From positions 1 to 10,206 of the forward strand of contig CAJQQJ010000296.1 of NCBI GenBank assembly GCA_905480445.1: DNA of 10,206 nt, given 5' to 3'. Below are positions 6,415 to 10,206 of this stretch, in pieces. Each line of letters begins with the position of its first letter. The first letter of the stretch is position 1. This stretch comes from an uncultured Alphaproteobacteria bacterium. Its GTDB lineage: Bacteria; Pseudomonadota; Alphaproteobacteria; UBA7985; CAJQQZ01. A program made the position numbers and the translations under genes. The notes under the pieces were generated by a model. It had not been told where the DNA came from and did no database searches. It saw only the letters and a program-made list of their open reading frames with translations.

Positions 6415-6726
6415 ATGAAACCCTATCATGACATAGGTGGCGAACCCGGCGGAGAAGTTGACCAATCTCCTTACGAGTACTCACTCTGGGAACTGCGCGT
6501 CGACGCTCTACTTCGCCTGCTTTCTATGAAGGCCAAGGTTATGACTGTTGACGAGCTGCGTAGAGGGATCGAGACTTTCGGTGAAAACCGCTACAATGAA
6601 GAACGCTATTACGGAAAATGGATCTTCTCAATAGCCTCTATCATGGTTGAGAAAGGCATCGTTTCTCAAGAAGAGCTCGACAGTCGTGTCAACGACGTAC
6701 GGGATCGCATGGAGAAAAGCCTGTGA
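6415..6726 (+). CDS. Nitrile hydratase beta subunit, N-terminal half as separate protein
   Basis: Corresponds to the N-terminal domain of nitrile hydratase beta, and so to the separate beta subunit of thiocyanate hydrolase. It opens with the family's HDIGG (residues 5-9). The helical core follows, with TVDELRRGIE: R49 aligns with the beta Arg56 of Rhodococcus enzyme N771 that hydrogen-bonds the oxidised cysteines of the metal site. Next come RYNEERYYGKWI and the VEKGIVSQEEL end typical of the domain. The HDIGG start and conserved Arg favour a true beta half over the related activator proteins, which lack them. ATG 6415 has GAAGGGAAG upstream. The stop overlaps the next start by four bases (GTGA). 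At 103 residues it ends exactly where the interdomain linker of a fused beta subunit would lie. Substrate unknown. Confidence 0.82.
   Translation: MKPYHDIGGEPGGEVDQSPYEYSLWELRVDALLRLLSMKAKVMTVDELRRGIETFGENRYNEERYYGKWIFSIASIMVEKGIVSQEELDSRVNDVRDRMEKSL
6711..6714 (+). promoter_or_regulatory. Shine-Dalgarno site for the GTG start at 6723
   Basis: GGAG stands eight bases before GTG 6723, inside the end of the preceding gene. It supports separate initiation of the C-terminal beta half, coupled through the GTGA overlap, rather than a single gene broken by sequence error. Confidence 0.5.
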
Positions 6727-7016
6727 GTGCGTCTAGATTTTCCGTTGGAGAACGTGTCAAAGTCGCGACGAGAAACCCAACTGGCCATATGAGAACACCA
6801 CAATATTGCCGTGGCCATGAGGGCACCGTAGAGCGAATTTGTGGCAAGTTTCCCAATCCAGAGCAGCTTGCTTATGGCAAAAATGGACTACCTGCTCAAA
6901 CGCTTTACCGTGTTCGATTTGAGCAACAAAAGCTCTGGCCCGCCTATGCAGGACCTGCAAAAGACAGCATCGAAATTGAAATTTATGACCACTGGCTCGA
7001 GCCAGTAGGAAGCTAA
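6723..7016 (+). CDS. Nitrile hydratase beta subunit, C-terminal half (SH3-like) as separate protein
   Basis: 97-residue SH3-like barrel equal to the C-terminal domain of nitrile hydratase beta and to the alpha subunit of thiocyanate hydrolase. Conserved elements: FSVGERVKV (6-14), then GHMRTPQYCRGHEGTV, in which R24 aligns with beta Arg141 of the N771 enzyme, the second arginine contacting the metal claw. Then LYRVRFE, and IEIYDHWLEP at the end. It starts at GTG 6723, overlapping the previous stop by four bases, and its stop is six bases before the alpha subunit start, so the three genes form one coupled operon. The gene order (beta-N, beta-C, alpha) is the same as scnB-scnA-scnC of thiocyanate hydrolase. 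Together the halves give about 200 residues, close to an ordinary beta subunit. Confidence 0.83.
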   Translation: MSASRFSVGERVKVATRNPTGHMRTPQYCRGHEGTVERICGKFPNPEQLAYGKNGLPAQTLYRVRFEQQKLWPAYAGPAKDSIEIEIYDHWLEPVGS

Positions 7017-7022
7017 GATAAC

Positions 7023-7640
7023 ATGCCACATGATCACCACGACCACAGCCCAATTGAAATTGACGAAGGCCGCCCTGAAGAAGCGCAGGTTCTGGCCGAA
7101 GCGTTGCGCGAGCTGTTAATCGAAAAGGGCCTCTTTACCGCAGAGGACATGAACAATCAGGTCTTAGCGATGAGCAAAAGAACGCCAGGTAATGGCGCTG
7201 CTATCGTTGCTCGAGCCTGGACTGATGTGGCTTACAAAGCTCGCTTGTTATCCGACGGTCCTGCTGCCGCTCGAGAGATGGGGTTTGATATCGGACCAGC
7301 GCAGTTATTGGTTGTTGAGAATACACCAGACGTTCATAACGTAATCGTTTGCACACTTTGCTCCTGCTATCCGGTCTTGCTGCTTGGACCTTCGCCCGAA
7401 TGGTACAAGTCTAAAAACTACCGCAAGAGAACCGTTTACGAACCTCGCGAAGTCCTAAAGGAATTCGGCACGGTGTTGCCACACAAGGAAGTCCGCGTTC
7501 ACGATAGCACAGCCGACATGCGCTATATGGTTTTACCGGAGCGCCCTGAAGGTACCGAAGGTTGGTCAGAAGACCAGTTGGCGGGTCTCATTAATGTAGA
7601 TTCGCTGATTGGTGTGACGGAAGCGAACTCTCCAGCCTAG
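7023..7640 (+). CDS. Nitrile hydratase alpha subunit, cobalt-type
   Basis: Catalytic metal-binding subunit of the nitrile hydratase/thiocyanate hydrolase family, which hydrates nitriles to amides or hydrolyses thiocyanate. The claw motif is V-C110-T-L-C113-S114-C115, the threonine marking the cobalt class (the iron class has Ser). In known members two of these cysteines are oxidised to sulfinic and sulfenic acid. Other family blocks are present: GNGAAIVARAW (56-66), VVENTPDVHNVIVC (97-110), EWYKSKNYRKRTV, and the C-terminal MRYMVLPERPEGTEGW. The N-terminus is His-rich (HDHHDH). The usual CSCYPWP after the claw is replaced by CSCYPVLLLG, near the substrate pocket. The 205 residues are normal. 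It is last in the operon; no activator or cobalt-chaperone gene follows within the window. The substrate cannot be assigned. Confidence 0.9.
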   Translation: MPHDHHDHSPIEIDEGRPEEAQVLAEALRELLIEKGLFTAEDMNNQVLAMSKRTPGNGAAIVARAWTDVAYKARLLSDGPAAAREMGFDIGPAQLLVVENTPDVHNVIVCTLCSCYPVLLLGPSPEWYKSKNYRKRTVYEPREVLKEFGTVLPHKEVRVHDSTADMRYMVLPERPEGTEGWSEDQLAGLINVDSLIGVTEANSPA

Positions 7641-7649
7641 CAAACAAAG

Positions 7650-8234
7650 CTATTTGCCGAATTTCGTTCGCCGGCCATTCACAACAACTGAAAAAGGCTT
7701 AGCGATTGGCTTCTCAGGGTCAATATCCAGTATGATCTGAGTTTCAAAAGGACGAAGGGCCATAGAACACATCATGCCTTGTCTCTCCACTGGCACACCA
7801 GCAGGTAGTGAGATTACAAAGTCATCACCTGATTTTTGGGTTACTGGCTGACCCAAGGCCTCGCAACCATTCATCAAATGCCCTGTAACTCTGAGAATGT
7901 ATTGGGGTGGCTGAGAGGCAGCAACGACAAGGGACAGTTGCTCTACTCTTGCTGGGTAGGATCTCGCCAATGTCGGCTCTTTTCCCACTTCACCAGTCGT
8001 TCCCTCAAGGGCACCACATCTGCCCGGTCGTTGTTCCAAAGCACCGGCAGCTTTTGCCAAGCAGGAATTAGAGAAGTCCATCCACAAAGGTGGGCAAGGT
8101 GTCGTAAAACATTGGACTTGAACCAAACCACAAACTGGACTGAGTTCTCTTGTGCAATTGTGGGCAACACTTGCCGTCGCGAGTGCCAGACAGCCAGCCG
8201 CGACGCTAAAGAAGATAAGAAGAAACCGTTTCAT
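7650..8234 (-). CDS. Exported Kazal-like cysteine-rich protein with a second C-terminal domain
   Basis: Secreted or periplasmic protein of 194 residues. A signal peptide covers residues 1 to about 24 (KRFLLIFFSVAAG..., cleavage near ASVA-HN). The mature N-terminus is Kazal-like: C27, C35 in LSPVCG, C42 and C47 in VQCFTTPCPP, C58 in FSNSCLAKAAG, C73 in PGRC; six cysteines that can form three disulfides. Kazal domains usually inhibit serine proteases, but the bacterial ones are mostly untested. The rest (about 85-194) is a beta-rich region with a likely C124-C156 disulfide that I do not recognise. ATG 8234 is forced by an in-frame stop 12 bases upstream and has no clear Shine-Dalgarno; an inverted repeat sits there instead. 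It is convergent with the nitrile hydratase operon, nine bases from its stop. Confidence 0.75.
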   Translation of the reverse strand: MKRFLLIFFSVAAGCLALATASVAHNCTRELSPVCGLVQVQCFTTPCPPLWMDFSNSCLAKAAGALEQRPGRCGALEGTTGEVGKEPTLARSYPARVEQLSLVVAASQPPQYILRVTGHLMNGCEALGQPVTQKSGDDFVISLPAGVPVERQGMMCSMALRPFETQIILDIDPEKPIAKPFSVVVNGRRTKFGK

Positions 8235-8236
8235 GT

Positions 8237-8260
8237 CCGTAATTTAGGAACCAATTACGG
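8237..8260 (-). repeat. Perfect 8-base inverted repeat just upstream of the Kazal-like gene
   Basis: CCGTAATT and AATTACGG are separated by eight bases and end two bases before ATG 8234. In the minus-strand transcript this would be a hairpin occupying the ribosome-binding position; as DNA it would be a symmetric protein site in the 103-base divergent gap shared with mmcB. The repeat is seen directly; either role is inference. Confidence 0.5.
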
Positions 8261-8281
8261 CTAAGCTTAGGCAAAAGGCAG

Positions 8282-8309
8282 TTGTAATTAGTTTATCTGA
8301 CGATAAATT
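8282..8309 (+). promoter_or_regulatory. Candidate mmcB promoter overlapping a TTTATC/GATAAA dyad
   Basis: TTGTAA (8282-8287) and TAAATT (8304-8309), 16 bases apart, are a modest sigma-70-like pair. Between and over the -10 lies a perfect dyad, TTTATC-TGAC-GATAAA (8292-8307). No GTTC-N7-GTTC LexA box of the alphaproteobacterial type is visible in the gap. Weak call, based on position and partial consensus. Confidence 0.25.
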
Positions 8310-8337
8310 AGATGCTCATCACTCGATAAGGACAGCA

Positions 8338-8796
8338 ATGAAAGTCGGCGACAACGCCTCTTCACCAAAAAGCTATCGCTCTCCCCTAAGTCCCGCTGCT
8401 CTTTCTGTGCTCAGGGGCGTTTCTCGCTATTTCCACGAGTCTGGCTGCGTGCTCTTAAAAGAATTTTCGCTGCCTAATCATCGCAGAGCCGACGTAGCAG
8501 CCATCAATCCTGAGGGCGAGTTGGTTATCGTCGAAGTAAAGTCCTGTTTATCGGACTTCATGTCTGACCAAAAATGGCCAGAATACCAAAGCTATTGCGA
8601 TCGATTTTACTTCGCTGTCAACGAAGATTTCCCTGTGGAGCGAATACCCGAGAACTGCGGCCTGCTCATCGCCGATGGGTTCACCGCATCAGTGATCCAA
8701 TTGGCCGAAACCGAGAAACTACATGCCTCTAGGCGAAAAGCATTAACCTTGCTTTTCGCTCAGACGGCCGCTCGCAGATTAGCAAGACTAGATTAG
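8338..8796 (+). CDS. mmcB: MmcB family putative DNA repair protein (PD-(D/E)xK nuclease-like)
   Basis: Matches the alphaproteobacterial MmcB family (PF06319), named from a Caulobacter SOS gene needed for mitomycin C resistance. The sequence has the restriction-endonuclease-like core: D52 in RRADVAAI, then E66-x-K68 in VIVEVKS, followed by the family's SDFMSDQKWPEYQSYCDRFYFAV. These residues would form a metal-dependent nuclease site, although activity is not established. The 152 residues are normal length and cytoplasmic. ATG 8338 has AAGGA five bases upstream. The gene diverges from the Kazal-like gene and converges on regA, whose stop codon overlaps its own by four bases. SOS control is known for the Caulobacter homologue, but I see no classical LexA box here. 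Confidence 0.85.
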   Translation: MKVGDNASSPKSYRSPLSPAALSVLRGVSRYFHESGCVLLKEFSLPNHRRADVAAINPEGELVIVEVKSCLSDFMSDQKWPEYQSYCDRFYFAVNEDFPVERIPENCGLLIADGFTASVIQLAETEKLHASRRKALTLLFAQTAARRLARLD

Positions 8797-9335
8797 TTAC
8801 GTGGCGCGTACTTATTGAGAATACGTTGCAATGTACGACGGTGCATTCTTAGTCGACGTGCAGTTTCTGAAACATTGCGATTGCACTGCTCAAAAACACG
8901 TTGAATATGCTCCCAACGAACCCGGTCGGCTGTCATTGGGTTTTCGGGTGGTGGCGGCAAGGAGTTGTCTTCCACCATCAATGCAGCTTCAATCTGATCT
9001 GCATCCGCTGGCTTTGGCAGATAATCATTGGCCCCCAGCTTCACTGCTGAAACTGCTGTCGCAATGTTGCCATATCCGGTCAAGATCACCACTTTCGTGG
9101 CCATCGAAACCTGGCGGATCGCATTAACCACATCTAGCCCGCTGCCATCGCCCAATCTCAAATCGATCACTGCATAGCGCGGAATGGACATCTGAATTGC
9201 TGCTCTGCCTTCCGCGACTGAATGGGCCGTCGTGACATTAAAGCCGCGCCTTTCCATGGCAAGAGCGAGACGATCAGCAAAGCGATCATCATCGTCGACG
9301 ATAAGCAGGTTTTTCTCATCTGTTGGCAGGTTCAT
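8793..9335 (-). CDS. regA: RegA/ActR/PrrA-type redox response regulator
   Basis: DNA-binding response regulator of the RegA (ActR, PrrA) family, which controls photosynthesis, respiration, nitrogen or carbon fixation genes in alphaproteobacteria according to redox state. The receiver domain (about 8-120) has the acidic cluster D14-D17, phospho-acceptor D58 in VIDLRLGDGSGL, T86 and K108. The proline hinge SLPPPPENP diagnostic for RegA follows, then RVRWEHIQRVFEQCNRNVSETARRL-type Fis helix-turn-helix ending in MHRRTLQRILNKYAPR. The 180 residues are full length. ATG 9335 has TGAGG upstream. It lies 38 bases downstream of the kinase gene in the same direction, so both are probably one transcript. 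Its targets cannot be inferred from this window. No truncation or missing key residue. Confidence 0.92.
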   Translation of the reverse strand: MNLPTDEKNLLIVDDDDRFADRLALAMERRGFNVTTAHSVAEGRAAIQMSIPRYAVIDLRLGDGSGLDVVNAIRQVSMATKVVILTGYGNIATAVSAVKLGANDYLPKPADADQIEAALMVEDNSLPPPPENPMTADRVRWEHIQRVFEQCNRNVSETARRLRMHRRTLQRILNKYAPRN

Positions 9336-9373
9336 AGGGCCTCAGGTGTCAAATGGTGTGGCTTTTTCTCTTA

Positions 9374-10206
9374 TTACGCCTGTTGTCGCTTTTGGTCTAG
9401 AGTTAAGGCGCTCCTGGGCCAAACGACTCGCACAATGGCACCATCTATCGCTCCATCGTCTTCGCTATTTAGGAACTCGACTTCCGCACCGGTGTGCGAG
9501 AGCATTGTTTTTGCAATGAAAACTCCCAGGCCCATGGAACTTTTTGGTTTCTGCTTACGATTCCGGCTGCCTGTTGAAACGTAGGGATCGCCCAAACGAT
9601 TCAAAACAGAGGGATCAAATCCAGGCCCATCATCAACCACTTCTATTTCGACTCTATCATTATCCCAAGCCCCGGCGATGGTAACCGTTGAGTTGGCAAA
9701 CTGGATGGCGTTTTGAACGATGTTGCCAAGCCCATGAATGATTTCAGGGCTTCGGGGCATCAAGGGCTGCTTACTGAAATCCTCGTCGTCGAAAGGCGCG
9801 AAATCGGTAAAAATGTCCACGTCAGCGTTCCGGTGATTCTTAGAGGCCAATTGAACGACCGCCTCAATTGAGATCCAATTGAAGGCTTCACCCTGATCAC
9901 TCTTAGGATCAGCGGTAAGGCTGGTTAAAATCTCCTTGCATCGAAGACTTTCAGAAACCAGCAAATTAGCATCTTCAAGCATCCGAGAGTTTTTGGGCAG
10001 ATCTGCTGCTAATTCTTTGGCAACCAAGACAATAGTCCCAAGAGGTGTCCCAAGTTCATGTGCAGCTGCGGCGGCTAAACCACCCACAGCAGATAATTTT
10101 TGCTCTCTCTCGAGTGCTAGTTCTTCAGAAGTCAGCGCATTTGAAACATCTCTGGCTTCCGCTGCCAGGCTAGCAACTTAGGAAGTTGTGAAAATGACGG
10201 AAATGG
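9374..10206 (-). pseudogene. regB: RegB/ActS-type redox sensor histidine kinase, 5' end outside window, in-frame stop at 10178-10180
   Basis: Kinase partner of RegA. The H-box reads GGLAAAAAHELGTPLGTI, the RegB signature. Counting from the GTG codon at 10087, the phosphorylated His is residue 10 and a Cys is at residue 50, the same 40-residue spacing as H225 and redox-active C265 of Rhodobacter capsulatus RegB. N-box GNIVQNAIQFA, G1 DDGPGF and G2 GLGVFIA follow. Upstream the same frame continues through EARDVSNALTSEELALEREQ, typical of the linker, to a TAA at 10178-10180. Beyond the TAA it still fits the family (ISVIFTTS, end of the last membrane helix), and a Tyr codon (TAT/TAC) is expected at the stop. 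GTG 10087 is a poor start because it lies inside the H-box. So this is a nonsense-mutated RegB or a base-call error; the membrane domain lies beyond the window. Confidence 0.78.

Noticed and set aside
6415..6726. First hydratase gene as a nitrile hydratase activator instead of a beta half
   Set aside because: It keeps the beta-specific HDxGG start and the claw-contacting Arg, and is followed by the matching C-terminal half.
7640..7657. GCAAA-N8-TTTGC hairpin between the nitrile hydratase and Kazal-like stops
   Set aside because: Only five AT-rich base pairs, an eight-base loop and no T run; too weak to call a terminator.
8235..8337. LexA/SOS box upstream of mmcB
   Set aside because: I searched by eye for GTTC-N7-GTTC on both strands; the nearest sequence (GGTTCCTAAATTACGGAC on the minus strand) lacks the second GTTC.
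10085..10087. GTG at 10087 as the true start of the sensor kinase
   Set aside because: It lies inside the conserved H-box, and family-like sequence continues upstream through the linker and past the in-frame stop.

Overview
The window reads as a compact chromosomal segment of an alphaproteobacterium with mid-range GC (roughly 48-50% by eye). The placement rests on a RegB/RegA (ActS/ActR-type) redox two-component pair, an MmcB-family protein, Shine-Dalgarno-led operons and the general flavour of the proteins. I cannot name a genus. I see no rRNA, tRNA, CRISPR array, insertion sequence or phage gene.

Layout. 1-2166 (minus strand) is a surface-polysaccharide pair: an FkbM-type methyltransferase followed by an O-antigen-ligase/Wzy-like membrane protein. 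The ligase carries a one-base frameshift and runs off the left edge. 2212-4097 (plus) is a tight operon of a 42-residue membrane protein, two different PaaI-like hotdog thioesterases and a 3-hydroxyisobutyrate-dehydrogenase-like enzyme. 4192-5657 (plus) holds an exported L,D-transpeptidase and a tandem CDGSH iron-sulfur protein. 5654-6334 (minus) is an L-2-haloacid-dehalogenase-like enzyme. Diverging from it, 6415-7640 (plus) encodes a cobalt-type nitrile hydratase family enzyme in three genes, because the beta subunit is split into N- and C-terminal halves as in thiocyanate hydrolase. 7650-8234 (minus) is an exported Kazal-like cysteine-rich protein. 8338-8796 (plus) is MmcB. 8793 to the right edge (minus) is the response regulator RegA and its kinase RegB, the kinase having an in-frame stop just before its HAMP-like linker/H-box region.

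How the genes work together. The thioesterase/dehydrogenase operon suggests a small acyl-CoA or hydroxyacid module of unknown substrate. The nitrile hydratase and dehalogenase share an 80-base divergent control region containing a 15-base dyad, so co-regulation is possible but unproven. Convergent gene pairs are packed tail to tail; two pairs overlap by 4 bases through their stop codons.

The item most worth following is the compact three-subunit nitrile hydratase (103 + 97 + 205 residues): it keeps the metal-binding claw and both beta-subunit arginines but has no activator gene next to it. Two genes (ligase and RegB) are each broken by one base change, so either the genome is decaying locally or the sequence contains errors. 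This matters because one missing base would also fuse the two beta halves.
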